Shown here one piece after another: positions 1 to 8,992 of a stretch of 64,000 nt of DNA. A program made the translations under genes and the position numbers. The stretch is taken from assembly GCA_028289285.1 (NCBI GenBank), contig JANQRF010000003.1, forward strand, positions 62,001-126,000. Reading direction: 5' to 3'. The notes beneath the pieces are model-generated. The model saw only the letters and a program-made list of their open reading frames with translations, was not told the origin of the DNA and ran no database searches. This DNA comes from Alphaproteobacteria bacterium. Its GTDB lineage: Bacteria; Pseudomonadota; Alphaproteobacteria; Micavibrionales; Micavibrionaceae. The stretch's first letter is position 1, and each line of letters starts with the position of its first letter.

Positions 1-1
1 T

Positions 2-1105
2 GGCGTTGGCCTTGGCGGTCTGAAAGAACCTGAAACGGCCCTTGAGATGGGCAATAGCGGGACCTCCACGCGGCTTTTGATCGGGCTTGTGGCCGGGCAT
101 GCGATCACGGCCACCTTTACAGGCGATGCGTCTTTATCAAAGCGCCCGATGGGCCGGGTGATAAAACCGCTTGAGATGATGGGCGCAACTTTTAAAGCCC
201 GTGATGGCGGTAAATTGCCGCTCACCGTCACCGGGCCGAAAGATGTTTTGAATATAGAATATCGTCTGCCTGTGGCCTCCGCGCAGGTGAAATCGGCAGT
301 GATGCTCGCGGGCCTCAATGCACGCGGACGCACAACCGTGATTGAAGATAAGCCCACCCGGGATTACACAGAAAATATGCTGCGCCATTTCGGGATTGAT
401 GTTGCCGTTGAAGATTTAAACGATGGTGCGCAGGCCATTCATGTCAAAGGTCACACAGACCTCATTGCGCCGAAAGAAAAAATTATTGTGCCTGCCGATC
501 CAAGTTCGGCTGCTTTTCCGGTTGTGGCTGCGGTGATCAATGAAGGCTCTGAGATTATTTTACCGGGCATTGGCATGAATCCGCGCCGCACCGGTCTCTA
601 TGAAACACTCACTGATATGGGCGCGGATATTAGGTTTGAAAATAAACGCATTGAGGCCGGTGAACCGATTGCCGACCTGCATGTCAAAGGCACAGGTGCC
701 TTAAAGGGTATTGATGTGCCTGAAAGCCGCGTGCCCAGTATGATTGATGAATTTCCGGTTCTGGCCGTGGCGGCAGCTTGTGCAAACGGGACAACGCGTA
801 TGACGGGTTTGGCCGAACTGCGCGTGAAAGAAAGCGACCGGCTTTTGATGACGGCCAAAGGACTTGAAGCCTGCGGCGTTAAACTTGAAATGGGAGAAGA
901 CAGCCTGACCATTCACGGCAACAGCAAGCCGCCGCAAGGCGGCGCAAAAATCGAAACGGCGCTCGATCACCGGATCGCGATGAGTTTTCTTGTTTTAGGA
1001 ACAGCTACTGAAGAGCCGATTTCAATTGATGATGCTACGCCCATTCAAACCAGTTTTCCGGATTTTGTGCAGCTGATGAATGATCTTGGCGCACAGATTT
1101 CCTAG
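2..1105 (+). CDS. aroA: EPSP synthase (3-phosphoshikimate 1-carboxyvinyltransferase), 5' end cut by window edge
   Basis: Shikimate-pathway enzyme that joins phosphoenolpyruvate to shikimate-3-phosphate in the cytoplasm. The frame is open to the left edge, so the N-terminus is missing; about 367 of the usual 430-450 residues are present. Recognisable segments in order are GNSGTSTRLL near the cut end, LPVASAQVKSAVMLAGL, DPSSAAFPVVAA, RVKESDRL and DHRIAMSF near the C-terminus. In many alphaproteobacteria aroA lies directly upstream of cmk-rpsA; here it is on the opposite strand and convergent with that block. Its TAG stop overlaps the stop of the leftward lipoprotein gene within one CTAG. Identification is secure. 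Confidence 0.96.
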   Translation, partial: GVGLGGLKEPETALEMGNSGTSTRLLIGLVAGHAITATFTGDASLSKRPMGRVIKPLEMMGATFKARDGGKLPLTVTGPKDVLNIEYRLPVASAQVKSAVMLAGLNARGRTTVIEDKPTRDYTENMLRHFGIDVAVEDLNDGAQAIHVKGHTDLIAPKEKIIVPADPSSAAFPVVAAVINEGSEIILPGIGMNPRRTGLYETLTDMGADIRFENKRIEAGEPIADLHVKGTGALKGIDVPESRVPSMIDEFPVLAVAAACANGTTRMTGLAELRVKESDRLLMTAKGLEACGVKLEMGEDSLTIHGNSKPPQGGAKIETALDHRIAMSFLVLGTATEEPISIDDATPIQTSFPDFVQLMNDLGAQIS

Positions 1106-1722
1106 TGCGTCTCTTTTTCTTTATCCTCGTCCGGGCGCCAGAACGCCGCCCAGGTTTTTAAAGGCAGAATATAAGGCTCTTTGCCGTGAGGGCGGTAATA
1201 GCTATCGACGACAAATATTTCTCCTGTTTCTTTTTCACGGATGGCTGCGCTGTTATGCGGCCAGGCGCCATCAATAAAGAAGCCACGATGCACGGGCGGC
1301 GCTTTTTCATGAAATTTCAGGATTTCCGCTTCATGAATAAAATCAAGATAGAGCGCTGCATTGATCGTTTCATCAATGCAATCCATTTGGGTTTCGCGCT
1401 GCTCTTCAAAGGTTTCGGCTTTGGCCTTGTCTTCGGTGAGGCCGGACGATTTGCCGGCATAAATTTCAATACGCTTCATTGCTTTTGCAATTTGTGTGCG
1501 TTCTTTTTCAGCCGTTTTTGCCCGTGGCCTGAACTCCCGTAAAACCCGCTTCCACTGGCTTTTTGTCATCTTTGCTTCGGTGCGGTAGTAACAGCTATAA
1601 CCGGAACACACCGCAAAGTTATGAGGTGTAAAAGAGGCGTCCTGATAGGGTTGTAAATTCATACCGCGATTATTGCACCCGGCTAAAATCAAAACACAAA
1701 TGAGTAAAGACAGGCGCAGCAT
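1102..1722 (-). CDS. lipoprotein, possible transglutaminase-like cysteine peptidase
   Basis: 206-residue predicted lipoprotein. The N-terminus is a short hydrophobic signal ending in the lipobox LAGC (Cys16), so the mature protein should be lipid-anchored in the envelope. No family is firmly recognised. The C-terminal half carries QMDCIDET (Cys115), PHNSAAI (His156) and IFVVDSYY (Asp173); a Cys, a His roughly 40 residues later and an Asp after a short strand is the order of the catalytic triad in bacterial transglutaminase-like cysteine peptidases, so that fold is inferred, not proven. It is the last gene of the leftward trp block, 6 bases beyond the trpA stop. Confidence 0.72.
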   Translation of the reverse strand: MLRLSLLICVLILAGCNNRGMNLQPYQDASFTPHNFAVCSGYSCYYRTEAKMTKSQWKRVLREFRPRAKTAEKERTQIAKAMKRIEIYAGKSSGLTEDKAKAETFEEQRETQMDCIDETINAALYLDFIHEAEILKFHEKAPPVHRGFFIDGAWPHNSAAIREKETGEIFVVDSYYRPHGKEPYILPLKTWAAFWRPDEDKEKETH

Positions 1723-1728
1723 GTATGT

Positions 1729-2520
1729 TTAAGCAGCTTTCAGCGCATCTTTAAGAGCCTGCACCTGCGTGGAAATTACTGCGCTGTTTGCGCCCGCGCC
1801 GATTTGTTCCACCAGCGCAGAGCCGACAACAATCCCGTCCGCAATTTCGCCCATGGCGGCGGCATCGTCCGGGGTTTTAATACCAAACCCAACGACAACA
1901 GGCAGATCGGTTTGGGTTTTAATCTCTGCAATATGTTTGCCGACCTCATCAACATTGGCTGATTTCGTTCCTGTCACCCCGGTAATAGAGACGTAATAGA
2001 GGAACCCGCCTGCCCCGTTCAAAATGTTAGGAAGGCGCTGCATATCCGTCGTCGGGGTTAAAAGCCGGATCAGGTGCAAACCGTTTTGCTGTGCAAGTGG
2101 CGCAATTTCATCTGCCTCTTCCGGCGGTAAATCGACAAGGATAAGCCCATCGACACCGCACTCCGCGCAGGCTTTTGTAAATGCTTCAGGGCCGAACGCT
2201 AAAACCGGGTTCATATATCCCATCAGGACGATCGGCGTGGTATTATTCTTTGTCCGGAATTGCTGCACCATCTCCAGCGTTTTGTGCATATCTGCGCCAC
2301 TATCCAAAGCCCGCAAGCCCGCCGCCTGAATCGCCGGCCCGTCCGCCATCGGGTCGGTAAACGGCATGCCGATTTCAATGATATCCGCGCCGCTGCCTGG
2401 CAAGGCATCTAAAATTTCCTGCGCCGTGCCGGCATCCGTATCACCGGCCATGATAAAGGTCACAAGCGCTTTTCGGCCTTCGGCTTTCAGGGTTTCAAAT
2501 ATTGTGTTGATTCGGTTCAT
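1729..2520 (-). CDS. trpA: tryptophan synthase alpha subunit
   Basis: Cleaves indole-3-glycerol phosphate to indole and glyceraldehyde-3-phosphate; the indole is channelled to TrpB in the alpha2-beta2 complex. At 263 residues it has normal length. The catalytic acids are visible as Glu49 in IIEIGMPF and Asp60 in DPMADGPAIQ, matching enteric numbering. VSITGVTGTK and VVVGFGIKTPDDA are the phosphate-binding loops of the TIM barrel. Its ATG overlaps the stop of the HNH-like gene by 4 bases (ATGA), which suggests translational coupling. TrpB is present but separated from trpA by two genes foreign to the pathway. Confidence 0.97.
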   Translation of the reverse strand: MNRINTIFETLKAEGRKALVTFIMAGDTDAGTAQEILDALPGSGADIIEIGMPFTDPMADGPAIQAAGLRALDSGADMHKTLEMVQQFRTKNNTTPIVLMGYMNPVLAFGPEAFTKACAECGVDGLILVDLPPEEADEIAPLAQQNGLHLIRLLTPTTDMQRLPNILNGAGGFLYYVSITGVTGTKSANVDEVGKHIAEIKTQTDLPVVVGFGIKTPDDAAAMGEIADGIVVGSALVEQIGAGANSAVISTQVQALKDALKAA

Positions 2521-3188
2521 ATAATTTCACAACCTAGTAATTCAGCTATCCGGGAATAGTTAAGCGAATCATTTTCTTCACGAAATCCGCCTGGAATATA
2601 AGGCACTTTACTTGTTTTATCTCTAAACTCAATCGTTAAAACAGTTTCTGTATTGCGGCCATATATTTGCCAATGGATATACGTGCTTCTTAATTGATTA
2701 AGGTATTTTGGTATAGCAAGCAGGTTGTCTTTGTCATTAGTGCCTCCCCAAGCTATAGGTCTATCGTGCTCTAACGATATATCCAGGGCAAAGCTTTCAG
2801 ATTGGTTTAATTTTCCAAAAACCGGAACATTACCATAGCTTTGCATATAGGAAATTTCATCCCAGGTAAGTCCCATTTTTTTAAAGCTTTGAGCCCAGAT
2901 TTGCGCTAGCTCACGAAAAATACCTTTTTTTGCGCTCTTAAATTCTTTACGCAGTTTTCTGACTGTTTCTCTATCACTAGGTTCATAGGGGAGTACCCCC
3001 AGTGTTAATTCATTAGAATTTTGAACTCGTTCTGTAACGGCTCTAAAATTAGAAATGTTACGGGTTAGTCTACGGATATCTTTGTGTCTTTGAGACCCGT
3101 TAGGCTTTCCCCGCGCGGCGGCAAGCTCTTGAAGTCTTGCCTCCATTCTATCTATAGAGCCTTCCAGTGTTTGTTCAACAATACTCAT
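2517..3188 (-). CDS. HNH-like endonuclease domain protein inside the trp operon
   Basis: 223-residue protein of uncertain function. Residues 140-168 read EHDRPIAWGGTNDKDNL followed by an Asn and Arg at 164-167, matching the HNH pattern (D/E)H..P..GG.ND..NL......N..R but without the zinc-binding cysteine pairs many HNH proteins have. The first 100 residues are charged and probably helical. No secretion signal is seen. The gene is visibly more AT-rich than trpA and trpB. It begins 12 bases after the GyrI-like gene and overlaps trpA by 4 bases, so it must be co-translated with the trp genes. The family assignment rests on the motif only; a diverged non-nuclease is possible. Confidence 0.7.
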   Translation of the reverse strand: MSIVEQTLEGSIDRMEARLQELAAARGKPNGSQRHKDIRRLTRNISNFRAVTERVQNSNELTLGVLPYEPSDRETVRKLRKEFKSAKKGIFRELAQIWAQSFKKMGLTWDEISYMQSYGNVPVFGKLNQSESFALDISLEHDRPIAWGGTNDKDNLLAIPKYLNQLRSTYIHWQIYGRNTETVLTIEFRDKTSKVPYIPGGFREENDSLNYSRIAELLGCEII

Positions 3189-3200
3189 TATACGCAGTTT

Positions 3201-3680
3201 TTATTCTGTACTAATACACACCAAAACTTCATGCAGGCCCTCTTCAAAAAAGCGGGGGCCGTAAATTTCAAGATCGCAGTCAAAGCTGCGGTTTAAATCG
3301 GCTTTCCAGATCGCGCTCCAGGTTTCGATGAGCGCTTTTGGTTGTTCGCCTGTTGCTGCAAAAATCTGGTAATTGCCTTTAGGGACAAAGATACTGTCTA
3401 ATCCCTCTTCCAGCGTAAAGTCATCTTTGGCGACCCGGCAGCCAATGGTGAGTTTATAAGGTTTTGTATGATCGCCTTCATAAGAATGATAAACGGCGTA
3501 AATCGCCTCGCCGTCCTTGTGCGGGACTTTATCGCCGATGGCTTGTTCAAAAAAACGCTGCCACAAGGCGTTAATATCATCTGTCGCCTGATCATCTTTA
3601 TTGCAGGTTGTTGCTGTAATACCGACAACAGTAAACCCGCCTAAAGATTCTTCCGGCGATTCTTTTTCAACCGCACTCAA
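3201..3680 (-). CDS. GyrI-like / AraC effector-binding domain protein
   Basis: 159-residue stand-alone small-molecule-binding domain. The pattern fits the GyrI-like family: [11 protein letters not shown] at the start, [11 protein letters not shown], a central [12 protein letters not shown] strand, a V.KG.Y..F segment (about residue 100), then W..IW....[11 protein letters not shown]. Such domains sense ligands in AraC-type regulators, or act alone as multidrug binders or DNA gyrase inhibitors. No DNA-binding domain is attached. The start overlaps the trpB stop by 4 bases (ATGA). Its ligand cannot be told from sequence; a link to indole or another aromatic is only suggested by the operon position. 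Confidence 0.75.
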   Translation of the reverse strand: MSAVEKESPEESLGGFTVVGITATTCNKDDQATDDINALWQRFFEQAIGDKVPHKDGEAIYAVYHSYEGDHTKPYKLTIGCRVAKDDFTLEEGLDSIFVPKGNYQIFAATGEQPKALIETWSAIWKADLNRSFDCDLEIYGPRFFEEGLHEVLVCISTE

Positions 3681-4909
3681 AGTTCGACTCCAAGCTTATC
3701 TGCAACGGTGAAAATATCTTTATCGCCGCGTCCGCAAAGATTCATGATCATGAGGTGATCTTTGGGTAAGTCGCCCGCGATTTTTAAGACATGCGCAAAG
3801 GCATGGGATGGTTCAAGCGCCGGGATAATGCCTTCCAGTTTGGAGAGTTTCTGGAAAGCATCCAAAGCTTCCTCATCTGTGACACTCACATATTCCGCGC
3901 GTTTGAGATCGTGCAGCCAGGCATGTTCCGGGCCAATGCCCGGATAATCAAGACCTGCAGAAATAGAATGAGCCTCAGTGATCTGCCCGTCTTCATTTTG
4001 TAAGAAGTAAGATTTCATGCCGTGCAAAATACCTTCTGTGCCACCATTTAAAGAGGCCGCATGTTTATCCGTTTCGACGCCATGCCCGCCGGCTTCGACG
4101 CCTATTAACCGCACGGACGGATCGTCTAAAAACGGGTAAAATAATCCCATCGCGTTCGATCCGCCGCCGATACAAGCGACCACGCTATCGGGCAGTCGGC
4201 CCTCAGCTTCCTGAAGCTGGTCTCGTGTTTCCTGTCCGATCACGCTTTGAAAATCACGCACCATTTCAGGATAAGGATGCGGACCTGCGACCGTGCCAAT
4301 CAGGTAATACGTGTCATGCACATTGGCGACCCAGTGGCGCAGCGCTTCATTCATCGCATCTTTGAGCGTTGAGGAGCCGGAAGTAACGGGCACGACTTCC
4401 GCGCCAAGTAGTTTCATCCGGAACACATTCGGGGCCTGGCGCTGCACATCTTCTGCGCCCATAAAGACCGTGCAGGGCATATCAAACAGCGCGCAGACAG
4501 TCGCGGTTGCAACGCCGTGCTGGCCTGCACCTGTTTCGGCAATAATCCGGCCTTTGCCCATGCGCCGCGCGACCAGAATTTGCCCAAGGCAGTGATTGAT
4601 TTTATGCGCGCCTGTATGGTTCAGCTCATCGCGCTTAAAATAAATTTTGGCGCCGCCCAGATGCTCCGTCGTTGCTTTTGCAAAATAAAGCGGGGAGGGG
4701 CGGCCGATATAATGTTTGGCAAGATCTTTAAATTCTTCCCAAAAGGCCGGATCTTCTTTGGCTGCATGCCAGGTCTTTTCAACCTCGAGGATCAGCGGCA
4801 TGAGTGTTTCAGCCACATAGCGCCCGCCATAGGGTCCGAAATGGCCTTTTTCGTCCGGCCCGGTGTGTAAAGAATTAGCCGGGTGCTGTGTCTGTGCAGG
4901 GTCTGTCAT
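3677..4909 (-). CDS. trpB: tryptophan synthase beta subunit
   Basis: PLP enzyme that condenses indole with serine to tryptophan, partner of TrpA. The start is placed at the ATG giving [10 protein letters not shown] (410 residues, normal for alphaproteobacteria); the frame extends 12 codons upstream to a TTG, which is less likely. HTGAHKINH contains the PLP lysine (Lys103); GGGSNAMGL is the phosphate-binding loop, and LEPSHAFAH lies near the C-terminus. A gap of 41 bases separates it from trpF. The downstream partner is normally trpA, but here a GyrI-like and an HNH-like gene intervene. Confidence 0.97.
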   Translation of the reverse strand: MTDPAQTQHPANSLHTGPDEKGHFGPYGGRYVAETLMPLILEVEKTWHAAKEDPAFWEEFKDLAKHYIGRPSPLYFAKATTEHLGGAKIYFKRDELNHTGAHKINHCLGQILVARRMGKGRIIAETGAGQHGVATATVCALFDMPCTVFMGAEDVQRQAPNVFRMKLLGAEVVPVTSGSSTLKDAMNEALRHWVANVHDTYYLIGTVAGPHPYPEMVRDFQSVIGQETRDQLQEAEGRLPDSVVACIGGGSNAMGLFYPFLDDPSVRLIGVEAGGHGVETDKHAASLNGGTEGILHGMKSYFLQNEDGQITEAHSISAGLDYPGIGPEHAWLHDLKRAEYVSVTDEEALDAFQKLSKLEGIIPALEPSHAFAHVLKIAGDLPKDHLMIMNLCGRGDKDIFTVADKLGVEL

Positions 4910-4950
4910 GGCAACTTTTTTAAAGGGCGGGGACCCAAAAGGCAAAGCTT

Positions 4951-5580
4951 TTATAGCTGCGCGGCTTTGGTTAAAAACGTCCTGATTTTCTCAGGGTCTT
5001 TCACGCCGCGGCTGCTTTCCACGCCGCTTGAGATATCCAGCGCAGATGGCGAGAGTACATCCAATGCTGCAGTAATATTCTCTGCATGAAGCCCACCGGC
5101 CAGAAACCAGGGTTTGGACAGCGGGCTCTCTTGTAGATATTGCTGCAGAATCGACCAGTCGAACGTCTCGCCCGACCCGCCGCTTTTGGCATCAAACATC
5201 AGCCAGTCGGCAGCGGCCTCATAGCCCGGCACTTTTTCCAAATCGCTTTCGCCTGATACAGGCAGGGCTTTAATCACAGGCATGCCGAAAGCGGTTTTGA
5301 TTTCTGATACACGCCCCGGGCTTTCGTGTCCGTGCAGCTGAATCATGTCCAGTTGAACCGTGTTTAAAACATCTTCAAGCGCAGCATTGTCAGGATCAAC
5401 AAATAGTCCAACTGTCCGCACGCCTGTCGGCACATAGCGCGCCAGATAGCCCGCGATTTCCGTCTCAACAAAGCGCGGGGAAGGCGCGTGAAAGACAAGC
5501 CCGGCAAAACGCGCGCCGCCGTCTATCGCGGCAGTCATCGCTTCGGGCGTCGTGATCCCGCATATTTTAACATCCGTCAT
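4951..5580 (-). CDS. trpF: phosphoribosylanthranilate isomerase
   Basis: Amadori rearrangement of phosphoribosylanthranilate, third step of tryptophan synthesis. At 209 residues it is a standard single-domain TIM barrel. Cys7 in VKICGIT is the expected catalytic cysteine and Asp130 in [12 protein letters not shown] the catalytic aspartate; [10 protein letters not shown] near the C-terminus is the phosphate-binding end. The ATG overlaps the pyrF stop by 4 bases, tying pyrimidine and tryptophan genes into one transcript, an order common in alphaproteobacteria (pyrF-trpF-trpB-trpA). Confidence 0.96.
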   Translation of the reverse strand: MTDVKICGITTPEAMTAAIDGGARFAGLVFHAPSPRFVETEIAGYLARYVPTGVRTVGLFVDPDNAALEDVLNTVQLDMIQLHGHESPGRVSEIKTAFGMPVIKALPVSGESDLEKVPGYEAAADWLMFDAKSGGSGETFDWSILQQYLQESPLSKPWFLAGGLHAENITAALDVLSPSALDISSGVESSRGVKDPEKIRTFLTKAAQL

Positions 5581-6266
5581 AACGTGTCCAGAATATCCTG
5601 CACGGCTTGTGCCGGGTTATCTGCTTTTGTGATCGGGCGGCCGATGACAAGATGGGTGGCGCCTGCGGTGAGAGCATCCTTTGGAGTCATGACGCGCTTT
5701 TGATCTCCAGTCTCTGATCCGGCCGGGCGGATACCGGGCACCATCAGGGCGAAGTCAGGCCCGCACGCCGCGCGAATGTCTGCGATTTCATGGGCAGAAC
5801 ATACAACGCCATCTAGTCCAGCTTCCTGCGTGAGTTTAGCCAGCTGCACCACGCGGTCTTTGAGGCCGTCCTGATATCCAATGCGCGTGGCTTCTGCTTC
5901 ATCAATAGAAGTTAAAAGCGTGACGGCGATGAGTTTTGTTCCCGGTGCGCAAGATTCTTTTGCGGCCTTCATCATCTCAAGACCGCCGGAAGCATGGACA
6001 TTTAAATAAGAAACACCAAGCGTGCTCGCCGCGCGCACGGCGCCTGCGACCGTGTTTGGAATGTCATGATATTTGAGATCAAGAAAGATAGATGTGCCTG
6101 GCACATCCTCTATCATCTCTTTTACGCCTTGCGGGCCAAACGCGTTGAAAAACTCCATGCCGAGTTTAACGCCGCACCCCGCAGGCACAATCTGGCTAAT
6201 CAGATTTTTGGCATGCGCAATATCCGGCGTATCAATGGCGCAATAAATTTTGGGCAGGTTTGTCAT
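5577..6266 (-). CDS. pyrF: orotidine-5'-phosphate decarboxylase
   Basis: Last step of de novo UMP synthesis. 229 residues. The catalytic DxKxxD motif is seen in IFLDLKYHDIPNT (Asp63, Lys65, Asp68), and VPGIRP near residue 175 is the phosphate-gripping loop. The ATG lies inside the 3' end of the lapA-like gene (35-base overlap) with AAGAGA just upstream as ribosome binding site. It overlaps trpF by 4 bases. Confidence 0.96.
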   Translation of the reverse strand: MTNLPKIYCAIDTPDIAHAKNLISQIVPAGCGVKLGMEFFNAFGPQGVKEMIEDVPGTSIFLDLKYHDIPNTVAGAVRAASTLGVSYLNVHASGGLEMMKAAKESCAPGTKLIAVTLLTSIDEAEATRIGYQDGLKDRVVQLAKLTQEAGLDGVVCSAHEIADIRAACGPDFALMVPGIRPAGSETGDQKRVMTPKDALTAGATHLVIGRPITKADNPAQAVQDILDTL

Positions 6267-6576
6267 TCTCTTCTTTATCCTGTTTTAAATTTTCATTTGC
6301 AGCCAGACTGTCATTTAACTCTTTTTCAAGTTTTTTGACTTTCTTTTTGAGGCTGCGTTTTTCCGCGCGCACGCTGCCTAAAGATACCCAGGTAGTCAAC
6401 ATCCCGATCAGCAGGCCGACTGCAAACAGGCCAAGCCCAAGCGCATAAAGCGGCAACTCAATCGCCGGGTGATAGGGGCTGTAGGTAAAGCTTATCTGAG
6501 CATCATTCGCCAGCGCAAATAACACTGCCGCAACAATCAGCGGCACAATCATAATCCAGCGGTAAAGTGTAAACAT
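6232..6576 (-). CDS. lapA: LapA-domain (DUF1049) inner membrane protein
   Basis: 114-residue protein with two N-terminal membrane segments (about residues 7-24 and 42-66) followed by a charged coiled-coil tail rich in Lys and Glu. This is the layout of LapA/YciS-type proteins, which in enterics work with LapB in control of LpxC and LPS synthesis. In alphaproteobacteria this gene regularly sits between ihfB and pyrF, as here. The function is inferred from family and position. The C-terminal 11 codons overlap the start of pyrF. Confidence 0.85.
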   Translation of the reverse strand: MFTLYRWIMIVPLIVAAVLFALANDAQISFTYSPYHPAIELPLYALGLGLFAVGLLIGMLTTWVSLGSVRAEKRSLKKKVKKLEKELNDSLAANENLKQDKEENDKPAQNLLRH

Positions 6577-6601
6577 GTCTTTTGTGCCTTACGGCGCGGC
6601 C

Positions 6602-6934
6602 TTAAAAAGAATCGCGATTATAAAAATCATCTTCCTTGGCGCTTGAATCATCGCTTTCCCCGTTAAGCCGTTCGCGCAGGGCTTTGCCTGTTTTGAAAAA
6701 CGGCAACCGCTTGGCTTCGACGTGAACGGTTTCGCCTGTGCGCGGGTTACGGCCTGTGCGTGCTTCACGGTGTTTCACTGAAAAGGCGCCAAAGCCGCGC
6801 AGCTCCACCCGGTCGCCGCGGACAAGGGCGGCGGTAATATCTTCAAAAATAGTGTCGACGATTTTTTCAATATCACGCAGGAACAGATGCGGATTGCGCT
6901 CTGCCAGCTTTTGAATGAGTTCGGACTTGGTCAC
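6602..6934 (-). CDS. ihfB: integration host factor beta subunit
   Basis: DNA-bending nucleoid protein, forms a heterodimer with IhfA. 110 residues. The core [29 protein letters not shown] and TGRNPRTGE (DNA-inserting arm with its proline) is typical; a 15-residue acidic tail extends beyond the usual ~94. Translation starts at GTG with TAGGAG 7 bases upstream (6942-6947), which supports this start. It follows rpsA after a terminator, so it probably has its own promoter. Confidence 0.95.
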   Translation of the reverse strand: MTKSELIQKLAERNPHLFLRDIEKIVDTIFEDITAALVRGDRVELRGFGAFSVKHREARTGRNPRTGETVHVEAKRLPFFKTGKALRERLNGESDDSSAKEDDFYNRDSF

Positions 6935-7045
6935 GCCTAAGCTCCTAAAACAATTAAAAACGCTTATATATCAAGAGCATGACTCAGATTCTCCGGCCCG
7001 TCAAGGCAATTCCCTGATTATAAAGGGTTTTTTGTGAATCCTATA

Positions 7046-7075
7046 AAAACCGGGCCATCCATACGGACGGCCCGG
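7046..7075 (-). terminator. rho-independent terminator of rpsA
   Basis: On the minus strand an 11-base stem (arms 7050-7060 and 7065-7075, one G-T wobble, tetraloop) is followed directly by GTTTTTATAG. It lies about 60 bases beyond the rpsA stop, separating rpsA from ihfB. Confidence 0.85.
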
Positions 7076-7137
7076 CCTTTCCAACCTTTTCTATCAATCC
7101 CATCCTAGGAGATGGAGAGAGATTTAGAAAAGGAACT

Positions 7138-8904
7138 CTATTTATCGTCTTTGGCGTCAGCCTCGGCAGATGCTTCTTCTTCCGCCGGAGCCTCTTCTTT
7201 CTTCTCACCGGATTTATCCAGCGCAGCGCCCAGAATATCGCCAAGGGAAGCCCCGGATTCGGTCGAGCCGAACTGTTCCAGAGCCATCTTGTCTTCTTCC
7301 AGTTCGCGGGCCTTGATCGACAGCGTCAGCGTGCGCTTCTTGCGGTCCACGGTCAGAATTTTCGCATCGACTTTTTCACCAACAGCAAAACGATCCGGAC
7401 GTTGTTCTGAACGCTCACGGGACAGATCGGCCTTCTTGATGAAACCGGTGACGCTGTCATTGACGGTGACATTAATGCCTTTATCCGTGATCTCGGAGAC
7501 CGTACAGGTGACGACCGCGCCTTTGGCAAGACCTTTCATCGCACCTTCAAACGGATCTTCAGTGAGCTGTTTAATGCCCAGAGCCACCCGTTCTTTTTCA
7601 GGATCAATGTCGAGGATCTTCACCTTCACGCTTTCCCCTTTTGTAAACGGCTTCAGCGCATCTTCGGTTTGATCTTCCCACGAAATGTCAGACAGATGCA
7701 CCATCCCGTCCAGCTCATCGGCAACGCCGACAAACAGGCCGAACTCGGTGATGTTGCGAATTTCGCCTTCCAACTCATCATCGACTTTGTTGTTTTCGGC
7801 AAAGACCGCCCATGGATTTTCCTGACATTGTTTAATGCCAAGGGAAATCCGGCGTTTTTCCATGTCGACTTCCAGAACCATCACATCAACCTCTTGGGAC
7901 GTTGAAATGATTTTGCCCGGATGCACGTTCTTCTTTGTCCAGGACATTTCAGAAACGTGTACAAGACCTTCAATTCCGTCTTCCAGTTCAACAAACGCAC
8001 CGTAATCAGTGATGTTTGTCACGCGGCCTTTATATTTGGCCTGAAGTGGATATTTGGAGTCTACGCCTTCCCACGGATCGCTTTCAAGCTGTTTCATACC
8101 AAGGGAAATCCGGCCATTCTCTTCATTAAAGCGAATAACCTGTACGTCGATATTCTGGCCGACCTGAAGTACTTCAGATGGGTGGTTCACACGTTTCCAG
8201 GAAATGTCGGTGACGTGCAAGAGCCCGTCAACACCGCCCAGATCCACGAACGCACCGTAATCTGTGATGTTTTTCACCACGCCCTGAACAACAGAGCCTT
8301 CCTTGATGGTTTCAAGAAGATCGCTTCTGGCTTCATCACGGGATTCTTCCAATACCGCACGGCGGGAGACAACAATGTTCCCACGGGCCCGGTCCATCTT
8401 TAAAATGTGAAATGGTTGCGGTGTGCCCATCAATGGAGACACATCGCGCACCGGACGGATATCAACTTGTGATCCCGGTAGGAACGCAACAGCGCCGCCA
8501 AGATCGACCGTAAAGCCGCCTTTGACTTTACCAAAGATAATGCCTGTGACGCGTTCGCCTTTCGTGTGGAGTTTTTCAAGATCCACCCAGACTTCTTCAC
8601 GGCGGGCTTTTTCACGGGATAAAACCGTCTCCCCGTCATGATTTTCCATCCGGTCAACATAGACCTCAACCAGATCGCCAATGCGCACTTCCGGGTCTTG
8701 TCCCGGCGTTGAAAATTCGCGCAATGAAATCCGGCCTTCAGATTTCAAACCGACATCGACGATGACAAGGTCTTCTTCGATATCAATCACTTTTCCTTTT
8801 ACGACAGAGCCTTCAAAGGCCTGTTCTTTCATTGAGTCTTCTAAGAGGGCGGCGAATTCGCCGGACTCTTCCCTATCTGTTAAATTTGCAGCAGCATGTG
8901 CCAT
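7138..8904 (-). CDS. rpsA: 30S ribosomal protein S1
   Basis: Ribosomal protein S1, which recruits mRNA to the 30S subunit. 588 residues from the chosen ATG (MAHAAANLTDREESG), where AAGGAAG sits about 10 bases upstream; an in-frame extension to 9024 exists but would run into the end of cmk and has no support. Repeated S1 (OB-fold) domains are visible, with characteristic copies such as ITDYGAFVDLGGVDGLLHV, ITDYGAFVELEDGIEGLVHV and ITEFGLFVGVADELDGMVHL. The C-terminal tail is Glu/Ala rich. The gene is co-transcribed with cmk, the classic cmk-rpsA pair. Confidence 0.97.
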   Translation of the reverse strand: MAHAAANLTDREESGEFAALLEDSMKEQAFEGSVVKGKVIDIEEDLVIVDVGLKSEGRISLREFSTPGQDPEVRIGDLVEVYVDRMENHDGETVLSREKARREEVWVDLEKLHTKGERVTGIIFGKVKGGFTVDLGGAVAFLPGSQVDIRPVRDVSPLMGTPQPFHILKMDRARGNIVVSRRAVLEESRDEARSDLLETIKEGSVVQGVVKNITDYGAFVDLGGVDGLLHVTDISWKRVNHPSEVLQVGQNIDVQVIRFNEENGRISLGMKQLESDPWEGVDSKYPLQAKYKGRVTNITDYGAFVELEDGIEGLVHVSEMSWTKKNVHPGKIISTSQEVDVMVLEVDMEKRRISLGIKQCQENPWAVFAENNKVDDELEGEIRNITEFGLFVGVADELDGMVHLSDISWEDQTEDALKPFTKGESVKVKILDIDPEKERVALGIKQLTEDPFEGAMKGLAKGAVVTCTVSEITDKGINVTVNDSVTGFIKKADLSRERSEQRPDRFAVGEKVDAKILTVDRKKRTLTLSIKARELEEDKMALEQFGSTESGASLGDILGAALDKSGEKKEEAPAEEEASAEADAKDDK

Positions 8905-8992
8905 AGTAATTAAACTTCCTTTCGAAATATAAGTCTGCGCTATTTGACTTTGTGACAGGCCGCAGCCCAAGCCAAAAACGCAGCTTTTGTTT

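Noticed and set aside
7112-7672. 186-codon frame opposite rpsA
   Set aside because: Serine-rich translation typical of an antisense shadow of S1 repeats.
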